Source of the DNA: Sipunculus nudus | Lineage: Eukaryota; Annelida; Sipuncula; Golfingiida; Sipunculidae | DNA length: 64,000 nt | Direction: 5' to 3' | Assembly (NCBI GenBank): GCA_026874595.1 | Contig: CM049314.1 | Coordinates: 31,073,729 to 31,137,728 of the forward strand | In this document: piece by piece, positions 10,950 through 24,034 of the stretch | How the letters are laid out: every line of letters starts with the position of its first letter | Position numbering within the stretch: position 1 is the first letter of the stretch | Translations under genes and position numbers: made by a program | Notes under the pieces: model-generated | Database searches by the model: none | What the model was told of the DNA's origin: nothing | The model's input: only the letters and a program-made list of their open reading frames with translations

Positions 10950-11350
10950 GCCTTTTTATTCGCGACGGTTTTAATTTCGCGATATTCGCGAATGTGTAAT
11001 ATGAAACCCTTGGGAATAAGATGCCCTATCAATTAAGATGACCACTGAAAACAACCTCATCAGCAATCTAATTTGTGCCTGGTTTCGAAACTCGCCCATG
11101 CATTTGGCGAACACACAGACTATGATATATATTTACTGTGATACAAGAACTAATTTAATGACTGAACCAGAAATTAGTTGGGTATTATAGGATTTTTTCT
11201 TAACTTTAAAGCAAAACAGATCCTGCTATGCTTAGATTTTACATGTTCTGATGCAATCGCGAAAACAAAACAATCGCAAAACGTTCAAAAGGAAGAAATC
11301 GCAAAATTTGAGCCTCGCGAAAATAAAGCCAACCATAGTATATACTCTCC
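10950..11350. repeat. Dispersed TTCGCGA-rich repeat
   Basis: TTTCGCGATATTCGCGAATG (about 10975) and, inverted, GCCTCGCGAAAATAAAGCCAACCATAGTATA (about 11313-11345). The same vocabulary recurs at 19455-19490, 24308-24335 and 24660-24700. Probably short non-autonomous elements; no boundaries resolved. Confidence 0.45.
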
Positions 11351-12304
11351 CCCCGTATTGACGCCTCTGCAAAGATAACTTTGTTATATTTAGTCATTTT
11401 CACCATACTAGCGTGTCGAATATGGTTTCCCGAATTTAACATATGGTTTTTGATACACTTCCTTCTCTTTCTGCAACAGAAAGAAACGTATTTAATACCA
11501 TATCCGATCATGTATTCGGTTCACTTAAAATGTTAGCAGTTAGAGCGCATGTGCATAAGTATGTCTCCCGCGGTGTGTGCATCGAGAAACGGTATATATT
11601 CGACGCGTATACAATTGACGCGTCTTCACACTGTGTTCATGCGAATATTATATTAAAGAATTCAGCACCGGAACTAGTCCTGATGTAATTCCTCATTAAG
11701 TCGATCTGCAATATGACAATACATGTGACCTTATACAAGTCTTATAGAGCCAACATAAGAAATAAAATGTTTAAACTTTATAAACAGTTCATATTATAGT
11801 TAAGGTTAGGGTGGGTGTATCCATATTTGTTGGAAGTAATTGTGTGTCTTCGATATGACGTACGATACAACATTCTAAGCGTATCGGTGACCGTATCGAT
11901 GTGGCTTATCGATATGTATCGATGTATCGGTATATTGATACAGCCCTATTCGATACCTTATGAGGTGAATACAGGTAAAGTGTATAAAAACGGCTTATAT
12001 GTCTGTGTGTGTTTACAAATAGATCATCTTGTGGAACTGGTCACCTGTGCAAATATGTAAGTTGTGGCCGCTTCGCCAATGAAGCAGTTAAATGGTAATG
12101 AGTTTGCATGCAAATTATTTGCTTGAAAAAAAGGTGCCCATCCTAAACCACGAACAGAGCACATCATGTTACACAAAACCTACAGAAGGAATTTAAAGAA
12201 ATATGATCACATTTATTGATAAATAAGTGACACAGGGGTTATATTCAGCTCAGCTGGTCTCTGAAACTGATAAATTTTTACTGATAAATTTTTCTATCTT
12301 TCAG

Positions 12305-12409
12305 ATTGCTGTCATCCTTTTATTTTTGCAAAGATGTCTGTGGCAGTTGTGAAGAATTTATCGTATGGACTTAATTCCTTCCAAATAGTCCATAGTTTGG
12401 TGCATAACT
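12305..12409 (+). CDS. Candidate isolated first coding exon (25 codons)
   Basis: A pyrimidine-rich acceptor (TTTTTCTATCTTTCAG) precedes 105 bases ending in a strong donor (ACT|GTAAGTG). Inside, the ATG at 12334 opens 25 codons plus one base (start MSVAVVKNLSYGLNSF). I do not recognise the peptide, and I see no partner exon on the plus strand before 25 kb. It could be the 5' exon of a gene with small scattered exons, or a chance arrangement. Confidence 0.3.
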
Positions 12410-12419
12410 GTAAGTGATG

Positions 12420-12855
12420 CGCATTATTTCATTCTGTGCATAAACTATAAATAATTTGATTGCTGGGCTACAGTTTTAAAATGTCAACACTTATTTCTAA
12501 GTCTGCAAAATATGATTAAAATTGCGTAAACATAAAGAAAACGTAGATGGTGGAAATAGTTAGACACAGCTGAAAGGGCTCTCCATTATCAATAATCTTA
12601 CCGAATATTAAAAGATAGAAAACAAATCCATGCAATCATTACTGATACATTTTATCAAAAGTGTGAATTTCATACATCACCAGCTGTATATGTTAACATT
12701 TTGGGACTGTTATGAACAAACAAATTTCCTTCATTTTTTATATGTTAACAATGTTATATATGTCCACGTTATGCATAATATTTATCTGTTTGGAGTTGGG
12801 TGCAATGTGTTTGTATTGCTGCCAGGATCTGTTTTTTGTAAGTGTTTAAAAAAAC
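12420..12855. other. Non-coding, nothing recognised
   Basis: AT-rich with no domain-bearing frame. Confidence 0.4.
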
Positions 12856-12859
12856 ACAG

Positions 12860-13065
12860 AAATGGGCATAACTCGCGGAATATAGGTCAAAGTGACCAAA
12901 TGTTTCGTATGCAAAGCGATTTACCATAGCCCTACCTTGGTTTAAAGTAAGAAATTTCTAGTTCAAACGGTTACGATTTGTGCTCTGTTAACGGCAGGTC
13001 GGCTGGACGAACCACGAGCAAACGGTAATTGCTATAGCTCAGATGAGCCATGGTCAGCTGAGTTA
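12860..13065 (+). repeat. Dispersed repeat copy with IR3 motif and GGACGAACC tail
   Basis: CGGAATATAGGTCAAAGTGACCAAATG (IR3 core GGTCAnnnTGACC at 12885-12897) followed by GTTAACGGCAGG...GCTATAGCTCAGATGA. This is the layout seen at 10.1-10.3 kb and 43.1-43.3 kb. Confidence 0.7.
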
Positions 13066-14029
13066 ATAAACAACATCAGTTATAACAAGTGTTTAACAAT
13101 TAAGACAAAGCTATAGAGCCAAATGGAGTACTGGAGTCCGAGCAACTGTTACCAAGCACTCGTGTCCGAAATAATGATCAAACCCAGGTACTCGGGTAAA
13201 CTTCTATTTTGAGATATTTAAGCATTTTTTTGTAGATAAAATTATACATAAAATTATATGTTATATGTTTCTTACACATAAAAATAAGATGTTATTTTCA
13301 TATTACTATCAAAGCACTTTTTGTTCCTCAACTAGATGAAATAGTAATGATTTTCTACCTTTTTCTGTGCATGCAGCCCAAAGATAACGTCTCTTATAAT
13401 TAAACAAAATCCAAAACACGTTTAAGAACATTCCTATAAATCCGGTGTTCAATTAGATATATGACCCGTACAACAGAGGAGCGGTTGATTCGCATTCCTC
13501 AACTAATTTCCTCAAGTGATATACCTGAGCTTGGTTCTCGCTAAACAGACGTTTATTTAGGTAGAGGCGCTTATTTGATGTAATCATGTATCTTATATAT
13601 ATTCACCTGCCTGCACTAGCCAAGTCACAGTCTCATACAAGGATATAATTTATCATCACACAAACATTGCTAAACACACACCTCGGGGAGTATATATATA
13701 AGGCGAGGCAGATATCAGCATATAATAATAACCCGCCTGTGAGTGCAATTTAGAGGCGATGCGAATGATCATAAACCACGGTCTGATTAAGTATAGCACA
13801 GCGCTGAATGTTGATATTACGAACTCCGAGACACTACAAGTAAAACGAGAGGACCTTTTTTTTGTGACACCAAAACAACTATGTCTCCCCTCACTACAGG
13901 CCTAATTTTCTCAAATTTGAGGGGAAAGAAAATTGACCCCTTCAAAAGTTTGGTGTTAACTTAAATCCTGGACTTCTAAAGATTTTACCTCATGTGATGA
14001 TCAAGGTAACCAGATTATGAACTGATCTG

Positions 14030-14800
14030 AGATTTTATTCTGGCTGATTTGACCTTGAAGATAAAGGTGAAGGTCATCAGTTTTCGAGCTCTTCAATGAA
14101 TTTAATTAAAACAATTAGTGTTTCAAATTTGAAGAAAAAAATATATGATACTTCAAAAGTTATGGGGTTCACAATAATTTTTATTTCACCCAATTTAACC
14201 TTGATTATAAGGTCAAGATAACCAGGTTATTTACTTGTTCGAGATATTAATAGAGACATTTCACAAGTTTAATTTCATGAAAATATATCAAGTGGTTCAA
14301 AAGTTATAGCGTCCAAAAATAATTTCTATTCTGGTTTATTTGACCTTGACAAACCAGGTTAAGGTCCCCAGTTTTCGATTTCCTCATGGGACTTGATTAA
14401 AACAATCAGCGTTTTAAATATGTTGCAAAAATATGCGCTTCTTCTGAATTTATGGGGTTCCCAAATAGTTATATTTCGGCCTATTAGACCTTGATGATGA
14501 AGGTCAAGGTGAGCGGTTAACTTGTCCGAGATATTGGTAGAGACATTTTGCGATTCGTTTCAATACATTGGGTGGTTCAATGGTTAAAATGTTAAAAAAA
14601 AAATGTTTCTGACCTAGTTGACCTTAAAGATGCAGGTCAGGGTCATCACTTTTCGAGCTCCTTAACGGACCTGATTTAAAACAATTAGTGTTTCAAATTT
14701 AAAGGAAAAAATATGCGATACTTTAAAGGTTCGGCCTATTTCGGCCTATGTGACCTCTATGATGAGAGTCAAGGTCACCGGCTTTCAAACTCGCCTGAGA
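14030..14800. repeat. Tandem array (about 140 bp units) with TGACCTTGA and AAGGTCA half-sites
   Basis: About six diverged units share TTTGACCTTGA.GATnAAGGTCAAGGTCACCAGTTTTCGAGCTC..., then GAATTTGATTAAAACAATTAGTGTTTCAAATTT...AAAAAATATGCGATACTTCAAAAGTTATGG. Recognisable TGACCTT starts occur near 14050, 14203, 14341, 14486, 14628 and 14751. Nothing coding. Confidence 0.75.
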
Positions 14801-15056
14801 ATTTGGTGGAAACTATTTAAATTTCAAATTTTATTAACAATTGTTGAGTCGGCCAAAAGTTATCACGTCCACAAGATATGACACAGACGACGACGACGCC
14901 GACGACAGACCAAACACTATATGTCTCCCCCAATGGGAGGGAAGACATAAAAAGACACCGGGTATATTGTACCTCTGGGTTACAAGAGACCCGAACTGAC
15001 CCGTGTGTGTTTTGTAAGGCAAATCGACAGCAGTACAGGGACGGATCAAGAGTGTT

Positions 15057-15058
<2 letters not shown>

Positions 15059-15099
<41 letters not shown>
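15059..15099. repeat. (TG)n microsatellite
   Basis: Pure TG dinucleotides followed by a G-rich run. Val-Cys peptides predicted here are artefacts. Confidence 0.95.
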
Positions 15100-15102
<3 letters not shown>

Positions 15103-15699
15103 TGGGAGGGGGGGGTCCCTATTACTGGGAAAACAATGCCCCTCTTTGCGAAGATTTCCCCTTAATTTTTAAGGCTAACACCATCACCATTCCCATCGTG
15201 CTTATCCTTATAGGGCATAGGTCCTTCCGTGTAACCGCTGAATACCTCCCTAACGAAACCTGGTTCTGCCCATGTGATACAATGCGGTGAAGAAAACCAA
15301 GGTTCTGGGAAAGCTGTTACAGTGGGGAAAGAGCGGGCTTTCGAAATAATAACAGAAAATCCAAACATGATATGTCAGTCGGCTGATTTGAAAGAAAAGC
15401 GACTGACTCAGCGGAAACCCCGCTAGCAGGATGTGCTGATCTTTGCGGGGAGTTAAAATAATATGCGATCAATACTTTAACTATAGTGAAATAAACTGGC
15501 ACACCCGGCAAACGTTTTCCTGTGCCTACCTGCTGAGGCCCCTCCCCCCCCCCTAACCCCCTCTAACCCCAAACGGCCCCCACCCTCCCTTGTTCGCTTG
15601 TGTGTGGCACCCATGCCCTATTAGTTTGCCAAACCAATACAGTCATGGATCCGTTAGGTGTATATTCTGGTAAAATTCGATTCATGTCACCATTAACAT

Positions 15700-15940
15700 G
15701 TCTACTACCAGATTTTCTACAGGTGCTATATGTTATAATGGACGTTGGGGAAATTCGTCCGTTGTCACAAAACTCCTCTTGGGCTACGCTTAGGAAATGC
15801 CTGCATTTTCTCTCGAGGTGTTGCGAAAGATGACAAGTGTGTTCGAAACGTCACACATTTTTTTCCATAAATCCTGAGAAATGTGGTATTTTATCGCAAA
15901 GGGACTATCACAGCGCCATCAACTAATCCAATGAACTTGG
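15700..15940 (-). repeat. Dispersed repeat copy B, inverted relative to 6.8-7.2 kb
   Basis: The reverse complement of CGCAAAGGGACTATCACAGC near 15895 matches the block near 6985. Colinear weaker matches extend on both sides. Confidence 0.5.
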
Positions 15941-17811
15941 CCATGTCAACTCGGCCCATGGATAATATGTTAGTTTCACTATAATCTTCCATCCTTATAT
16001 TAATGATAGTTATTGCGGTCGCGTAATTGTTGCACTAAATTTCCATTTGAAAACGTGGCTATGTAGACATTACCTCACTAGCAGCCACATGAAAAAAAAA
16101 ATAAATGCACCTTGCTTATCAATTCATTAAACAATTATCGCAAAGGGCAAATTAGGGTGGATCTACATCAAGTTCTTTGACTAATACTCATCGATCCGCC
16201 ATTTTTTAATGTACTTTGGTCCATGATCCGTCATTCCATCCCCCAATCCTTATTTTGAAACATTTTTCCTAGATATCGCATGGACAAACAAAGACACACA
16301 ATAACCAATGATCACATATACATAAGAGGTACTCAGTTTTACATATAAAACATATGACTGTACTTACATTACCTGTAACAGCATTCCTTGGATGAAACAG
16401 TGGCCTTCTACCCTACGTCTGTGTGCAGCGCAAAGAAGGTTCTTGTGCAAGCTTCGAATGGTCGCGCCAGAGTAATTATAGGGCTATATTCTTTTTACAT
16501 AGTAAAGCACTGGAAATACCGAGGATTTGTAATTTTCACTTTACATTTCTTTCTGGGAAAGTGCAGGTTCAAAAACATCCACCTGTCATGATAGGCCACA
16601 CAAAATTAATTATTTGAGCGAAATCCGGAGCGAGCTGGAGATTTTATTTTTATTTCTTTTAAAATGTTTTTTGATTGTATACAATTGATGTAATTTTCCA
16701 AACGTACCGAATGACTCCAAAATGGGCAAGAGTTATCGCTTTTAAAAGAAACCAAGTGAAATTAATGTCAATTATACTTTTATAAATAGAAATTTTGTAT
16801 TATTGAAATTAAATACTCGTTATGGAACCTCATATGGGATTGAGAGCAGGGATTCACAACTATGAATACTGAGTTAAGAATTTTGGGTTTATTCACCAGC
16901 AAACACATTGATTCATAAAACATAGGAGCGCCGATAGAATATGTTTTCGGTTTGGCCTTATACTGGAAACGACATTCCAATCGTTTACATGAACATATCT
17001 GATTACATCATACATCTACATTAATAGCGGGGTCATCTGGGGTAAGATGATAATTAATATAATGCTCCTAAATATCTTCTACATCCATATACAAATGCTA
17101 TTTGTTTTATTTTTCCAAACCTGTTTTCGTGCCCCATGCACGAATATGCATAATCGATATATGCCACTCATGCATGTGACTGACATGTACATGTATTATA
17201 ACGATATGAAAAATATATAACAGGAATAGCACGCAGCCTCGTGGCTCATAGAAAAATTGTGGGTCCCGGATAAAACCTCAGATATATTGTTTAATGGTTA
17301 AATGACAGGTCGCTACCTTTAGGTTATTCTTAATGCCGTGCGTGATAAAATTCTGAGACCCATAGGGCTTATTACTAAGTTACCTGCATTCTCCGTCATT
17401 TAAAATCTCAGACCTGTTTAAACAAGGATTATTGATTGATTGAGTATTTTTCGAAAATTTGTTTTTACTTTTAATTAACACATATAGTATGCTAAGCCCC
17501 ATAGTGGCCAATACAGGTTGTTACACAGAACATCTTGCATGATTTATATTCAGAATTCCGTGCTATGCATGAAATTTTAATGGAAACATATTCGCACATG
17601 GTGGCTGCAGTTAACAACATACAAACATAATATTTGGTTGGCTTGAATGATTTTTTCTGAATGACACAAAACTTGTTAGTTTTACATTTTGCCCGCAATG
17701 ATAAACGACAGCGTTAGAATCTCAGAAAATTGATGGCCCTGTTGGGAAATTCTGTTTATACAATGTATAATTATGGACTGGGAATACCAGAACTAATATG
17801 ACGCAAAAGAA

Positions 17812-18004
17812 CAGGGGCGGATACAGGATTTTAAGAATGGATTTCTCCCGCATACAGTGTGGAAACATTTTGAAAATTTATCTTTAAATGGAGCAAACCG
17901 GGGTAGTTAAAATGCATCGCGATGCAAAATCAGACGCTGTTGTTCGGTATTAAGTGCATATCCATCTAATCCCTCTGCCCCAGCATCCCAAAACCCACCC
18001 CTGA
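17812..18004 (+). mobile_element. Short TIR element (MITE-like), CAGGGGCGG family
   Basis: Begins CAGGGGCGGATACAGGATTTT and ends AAACCCACCCCTG, giving imperfect terminal inverted repeats. The five bases AAGAA lie directly on both sides (17807-17811 and 18005-18009) and may be a target-site duplication. Length 193 bp, no coding capacity. The ends resemble hAT-type or related non-autonomous elements; superfamily not determined. Confidence 0.55.
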
Positions 18005-18534
18005 AGAATTAAATATTCTGGGAAAGTTGGAGCACGGAAAATCCCAGCCTTGCAAAGGAAACGCTATCTTATCAAATGATGGCTTGAATTACCCCGCGCG
18101 CATCGTGTAGCTGACGCATTGATGATATAAACTGGGGTCACTGCCGTGTTTGTATTGTAGAACAAATATGCTTCCTTGTCTGGAGCGCGTACACTCTACA
18201 CTGCAGCCAGCAATCTTAATTTATGAGTAGTGAACACATGGACGGTTGTATATCATATATCAGTGTATATCATTACTACATAAAGAAAGACTCCGATTAA
18301 CGGCGTGACAAGAATTATATAATGGACTATCTAAATAAGGCTGTTAGGTGCAGATTCAGTGCATATAATACTGAAGCAGATGTTAATGTGAACAATTTAA
18401 CGCTTGTGCTTTTCCCGAATAACCTGTGAACGCAGCGTTGGCATTTTTATTAACCCTGAGGCTGTAGGCTGACGTTGATTATATACACTCACTTTCTCCT
18501 TAGGGATGAAAACGTGACGTTGTGGGAAAACCGA

Positions 18535-18539
<5 letters not shown>

Positions 18540-18594
<55 letters not shown>
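18540..18594. repeat. (AT)n microsatellite
   Basis: Uninterrupted TA dinucleotides. It adjoins a dispersed repeat (AGGACGCCTGTATTACG...) ending in a poly-G run near 18684. Confidence 0.95.
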
Positions 18595-18596
<2 letters not shown>

Positions 18597-19208
18597 TAGG
18601 ACGCCTGTATTACGATCACCATCGGGACTGGATGAAAGTGGCCTTAATACAGGAGTGTCCGTGATAAAGGACTTGACCAGTATGGGGGGGGGGGGGGTGT
18701 TAAAATGTAACACGAAACCAAGTTCAAATCTGTATAACAATCAACGAAATAAACGTATATACAAAGTATTAGTATAATAACTGTTATAAAAAAATAAAAT
18801 ATTTACAATCACGTTAAGGGGATTGGGACAGAGTATGCGTAACATTTATACATGTAACAATGTTTATTTTGCATTCATAATTATTCATGTATGAGTAAAT
18901 ATTACGATGTTTGCCGCACTTTTTTCGCATGATGCACTTGTTCACAAGGACATTAAAGAAAGTTTAAAGATCCACAGTTTGCCTAACGTTTTTCTGATGA
19001 CATAATCATCGGGACCCGCTGGTTGTCATTCGTTAAATTAAATGTCAAACACACAGATTACGATCCAGCTCGCACGACTTATTCCCAAACATACACGCAG
19101 GTGGGAAAACCTGGGGTATAGTACGACGCTGGTTATGTGTCAAACATCTCTGTCACGGTCGAGTTGTTACCTTTATTAGGGCACTCATTAACAGACAGGA
19201 ATATGTGA

Positions 19209-19253
19209 GAGCGGACACTTGTGTAATTATATTGAGGTCAGAAGTGTCCGCTC
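19209..19253. repeat. Perfect 12-bp inverted repeat with 21-base loop
   Basis: GAGCGGACACTT at 19209-19220 and AAGTGTCCGCTC at 19242-19253. Sits inside a dispersed repeat with words like 'TTATTAGGG...ACTCATTAACAGACAGG'. Confidence 0.7.
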
Positions 19254-19499
19254 GATTTGTTGAGCCCATGTCACGGAGTCACTGCCCCTGACCTTAGTTG
19301 AGGCGTTTCCCGGTCTGCAGTTGACAACAAATGATTATGAAATATAACGGTCGAAAATTCGGGACCGGAATATCTGACTGTTATAGACGTATTGACCGTT
19401 ATTGAGGCGTGGCCGTTAGCAGGCGTTCTTCTGTGTGTGTGTATATATATATTCATATTCACGAGGATAAATTTTCGCGATTTCCACTATTTAGTGTTT

Positions 19500-21980
19500 C
19501 AATGTTAGGGTTTTAGGTTATTTTGGCGGGCAGCCCACATGTTATAAGCAATTGGATATAATCAAAGCGCATAGCGTCTATGCGGTCCGATTGGCGTTTT
19601 CGGACATATTGTTATAATAGGTCCAAAGTATAATCTTTAGTTGATTTGTGTCAGATATCGAAATAGACCTCTTTTAAACATTCACGGATTGTTATATGGC
19701 CGGTACTTCATGCCTCAGTTGGTCAACTTTACTGTAAAACTGGGAATAAGATATGAATTTATAGTACGACCATGAAAATTAGGTTAAGGTGAACAATATA
19801 CAACAATATATCAGTTGCAAATCTGTCACCTATGATTAATACTGTGCCCAAAGAGTTTTTTTTATTATTATTTTAAATCAGCCATATCTGAGATCTAGCG
19901 CGAATACATGAAGAAAGTAAAAACTAAAAAAAAGTATTTAGTGGTTTTGCACTCTTGGTTTTACCTCGAGGACTTTTCTGTTGTTTGCCAAAGCATTTTG
20001 TTTGGTTAATTTTGGTCATAGGTTAATAAATCTGAAGAGACCAAATGTGATATAACCCTGCATATTTCTTCAGCATATGTTTCGTTCATCACATATCGAA
20101 AGAGGGGGTGACCGGTATGAAGCTGGAAGAAAAAACACAAGATCTTTAAACAATCCTAATTATTTGTCAGAACACTTGACCCTTGCATGTGCACATAATC
20201 AAAACAAGCGCCTCTCAACTAGTTAAAACAAATAAAAAAAGTTAAATTATGAATTCTTATTCAAGCAATTCTTGGTCTACTTTAAAGTTGAAATCCGATA
20301 TAAACGTGTTTCCTACATAGGTTTTAATAAAGACAGGATATAAGTGCACAGGTTGGATTAGAGTATATTCAGGAACCCTTTTAGCAGGGTAGATTGTCAG
20401 TGAAATCATCCCCTTGCTATTCAGACAATAATACTTATATAATATTTATATATTTGAAAAGAAATATACTAATACTAGAATTATAGACTTTGGTTACATT
20501 TCAAGTTTACCATTTTTACAGATATCTATGAAATATTTTATATCTTAACCTGTTTATAAAGTTATCCCAACTTTGATTATTCTTTCACGTCTCCGAGTAC
20601 CCCCCCCCCCCCCCCATTGAAGATAAATTGCCGCCACTTAAATCCAGACCAGTATGATCACAACTTAAACTCAATATGCCACAAAATATAAGGAATTAAT
20701 ATGTGTAAGAATAAAATTAAGGAGACTCATGTACCTTTGTGCTGAAGACTCGTTTTCTGTAACATGTAGACAGATAAATTTTGTACAACTGCGTGTCCAC
20801 TTGTCTCTTCTGAAGGCTAAAACCACTTGGAGCGCCATTTCGTGTCTATGAAAGAGATTAATTAATCCTCTGCAGCGCGAGACCGTGCCGTGGATTCATA
20901 ACCGAGTGATAGTAAAAACGGGTTGATTCATGTTTATTCACTTACATTTATCAGTTCATTCACATGAGTCTGCTTAATTTTGTAGAGAAACCTCAACTAG
21001 AACATCATACACGAATATGTCATAAAATATTAACTGATCCTTTACTATATCATCAAGATAGAATAAACGTTCACTTGAGAACTAGAATATTCATTTAATC
21101 TTATAAGGGCAAGCCTTAAAAGAATGGCCCGACTGGTGGGGAAGTGGCGAGTTGAGACGATCTTTTTATTCGCCTCGGACGAGTAAGCGATCGTTAATAT
21201 CGAACCCTATGTGTGGATAAAGTTACTTCATGACCCGTTGAGTTCAAAGGTACACATAGCTTTATCTGCAGTGATAACACAATGTGATAATGGTCTTATA
21301 CCCATAATCTAGGCTCAGAGTGCAAGATATCGCTGACATACCGGAAACAAACATATACCCGTGAGACACGCATTTAATTTGGTGGTTAACTACTATAGCC
21401 AGTCCAGAATTAAAGCCACCACTGAAAATAATTCCAGACATGTCAACTGCTCGCTTTACTTGTATTTTAGATGTCTTAGGTAGGGTCTTTAGGATGAGGT
21501 AACTGAACTTGGTTAAAATACTAAATGTTGTCGGGGATGATGTTCTCTCCCGCCATAGGCCTGCATTACCTGCCTCAACTGTCATTTTTTTTTTTTTTTT
21601 ACATTTCAAAGAAACGCCTTCGGTTTACATTTCATATGGACATGCTTACAAAATATTACTTATTCCGTGAAGTCCTTACAAAAAAAAACACCATGTTTAT
21701 ATATTTTGCCTTGGAACAGTTCTTATCCAAAGTATTTGAAAAAGGACTACACAATACCTCTTCACCACACTTATACCAGAGGCGCTGGTGTATAGAGGTC
21801 CCCAGTGCATGTTGTCGAAGTAATTTCTATACTTAACGTTACAATCCATAACCAAGAGTGTCGTATTCTTGTGAGTCGGATTTTGCTCAGTGAGAAGATG
21901 ACGTTAATAATTTAGGAATTAAAAGTTTAATAAATGAGACGATTTCCATGGCAATCTGACACGAACACTGTGCGCCACAA
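19500..21980. other. Non-coding, nothing recognised
   Basis: Contains a poly-C tract near 20600 and a T run near 21586. Frames of 100-115 codons near 21.3-21.8 kb have no domain or homology signal that I can see. Confidence 0.4.
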
Positions 21981-22013
21981 CGTTCTTATTGAGCATATAG
22001 GCTTTGGAGCTCT

Positions 22014-22068
22014 TCCCCCCCCCCCCTCCCCCCCCTACCGCCCCCTCCCCCCCCTCCCCCTCCTTCCC
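22014..22068. repeat. C-rich low-complexity tract
   Basis: Long runs of C with T interruptions. The polyglycine frame on the minus strand is an artefact. Confidence 0.9.
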
Positions 22069-23071
22069 CAACACACACTTTTGGCCCAAGAGTTGAGGTC
22101 AGTGTGACCTTTGAGAAATGACGAAAATCAGTTTCATCAATTTGCAAGGGTAATCCATAGTCTACGTGCCCCATGTGAAAACAGCTGGGACTTTATTTCT
22201 TAAATGAATGTGTTTAGTAATACTTGTTTGTATATTGTGTAAGTTTTAGAGATTATAATAGGAAATTTAATATAATGCAATTCATTTTAGTGAGAATGGT
22301 TGGAAATATACTTTTGTACAAATTATTTAAACTGCATGATAACCTTCTAGAGAGGTCTGCTTTGGAATATAACATTCTTTTGTATTGCTAAACGTGTAAT
22401 TATATATAACTGAAATCAGGTCAAATTACTGTAAATTAATTTTTCATGGTAATATTTATTTGATAATTACAACTATTTCTTTGTTGCTTCATTCAATCAA
22501 TATCCATTGGTTTTGAGTAAAATTGAAAACCCAGCAACGGGTCATTTAGTTTTATTAAGATTTAAAGAAGACTTTATTAGGATATAAGTATTATCAATTT
22601 GCCTCACACGATTATGTAAATTCAATATCTAATATTCTGTATTTTTTTTTCAAAATTTTCAAAAACGGTGTGAGCGGGATACCCACACCCACCGCCTTTC
22701 GCTACACTTGTTGAATGCGCCCGCCCCACTTTTTAAAACTGCAATCAATTTATATATATTTATATTCATTGCAATATTTCCAAAAAAAATATTTCCGTTT
22801 ATAGTATGTGACAGGTGTATGGTAACACATTTGCTGTTGAAAAAATGATTCATCTTGAAATACTTGACCAAATACTTCATGCACCAACGCCGTTTGTGTA
22901 TCGACATGACTGACCCCTGCTCATATATGAACTTATATAAACAACGCCTGGAGACATTTTTTTCTGTATTTTAAGAAAATGCTATTGTTCAATGCAAAAT
23001 TTTGATGCAAACTTCAAAATCGTCAGAATAACTTCATTTATATATAGCAGATCTTTTTACTTTAAATTCTT

Positions 23072-23430
23072 GGTGGAGGTAACCGCCCCTATTTTCTTTT
23101 TATGCTTGCTTAACAATTACTATATATATCTGCAGAGTTCCATTTCGGTTTCGACTACATGTCAGGAGCTAATACCCGGTTATCCCGGTATCAACCAGGG
23201 TCGATGTACCACTCCTGCGGGTCTTTGTGTCATCCTCATTGCTGGGTCATAACTATGTGCACTTGTATGTGAGTGAAGTATGACTGTTGGGCACAGTCTT
23301 CCCAGTAAGCCGGCAGAGTGATAACCCTGGGTGGGGGTCGACCATGGAAAAACTTACCGCCTCGGCTGAGATTCGAACTCACGATCTCCCGGCTTTGTGT
23401 CCTGCGCTCTACCCCGGAGCCACAGAAGCC
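23072..23430 (-). mobile_element. tRNA-derived SINE, copy 1
   Basis: On the minus strand a tRNA-like head at 23363-23424 has an A-box-like GGTAGAGCGCAGGA and a B-box GAGTTCGAATCTC. It is followed by a body (CACGGTCG/CATGGTCGACCC..CCAGGGT) and a 3' end with GGGCGGTTACCTCC. The copy at 56.68-57.08 kb shares head, body and tail in the same order, which defines a family of about 400 bp transcribed by RNA polymerase III. Confidence 0.75.
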
Positions 23431-23958
23431 AGTTTTATAGCAAAGCATATATGGGATATTTTGATTCCAAATATGTATAAATCATGTTGGGCTTAAAGTT
23501 ATTTTGTTATATCCCTCTTTTCTCGCTATAGTCTTGCTCCAATTACATGAAGTCAAAGTGTTGGTCCAGCGACTTGGCATATACTAGTTTTTTGTACATG
23601 TTTTGATTTATTTTACAACCCCCATATTTACATAACTGACCCTCTATGTCCGTGTATTTACAAAATTATGCCAAAAATGTGCGAAAATATTATAATAATC
23701 TTTTTAGGTCGCTTATTGTCATATTTCCACAGTTTACCAGAGTTAGCCGCAATCATGAAATTCTTGTTACTGGTAGTCGCAGATTTGGGACTAATTTCAA
23801 TTTATATCAATGGACATACAGTAATCAATGCATGTGAATTATGGATTGTGATAATTCTAAATTTCATTAGGTTTGACGCTGCAAATATGATATTTAATTA
23901 ATTTATTTATATTGTACAACTTATATTTCAAATTGGAATTACGACATGTGAGGCGTTT

Positions 23959-23961
<3 letters not shown>

Positions 23962-24031
<70 letters not shown>
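23962..24031. repeat. (AT)n microsatellite
   Basis: About 70 bases of TA dinucleotides. The adjacent CAATCCTGGCTACGCCCCTTG (24092-24112) is the reversed terminal motif of a common repeat (AGGGGCGTAGCCAGGATT). Confidence 0.95.

Positions 24032-24034
<3 letters not shown>

Noticed and set aside
11880..11945. TATCGAT-rich stretch as an insulator or DRE-type promoter element
   Set aside because: Several ATCGATA words occur, but the pattern looks like a simple degenerate repeat and no gene starts nearby.
18475..18777. Ile-Tyr or Val-Cys rich proteins at this and about fifteen other sites
   Set aside because: They are translations of (AT)n, (GT)n and (CT)n microsatellites.
23363..23424. Functional tRNA gene
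   Set aside because: A-box and B-box are present but the arm pairing is poor and the sequence continues into the SINE body; the copy at 57.0 kb has the same structure.
22986..23448. Small proteins on both strands with GFCGSGVERRTQSREIVSSNLS-like sequence
   Set aside because: These come from the tRNA-like head and body of the SINE.
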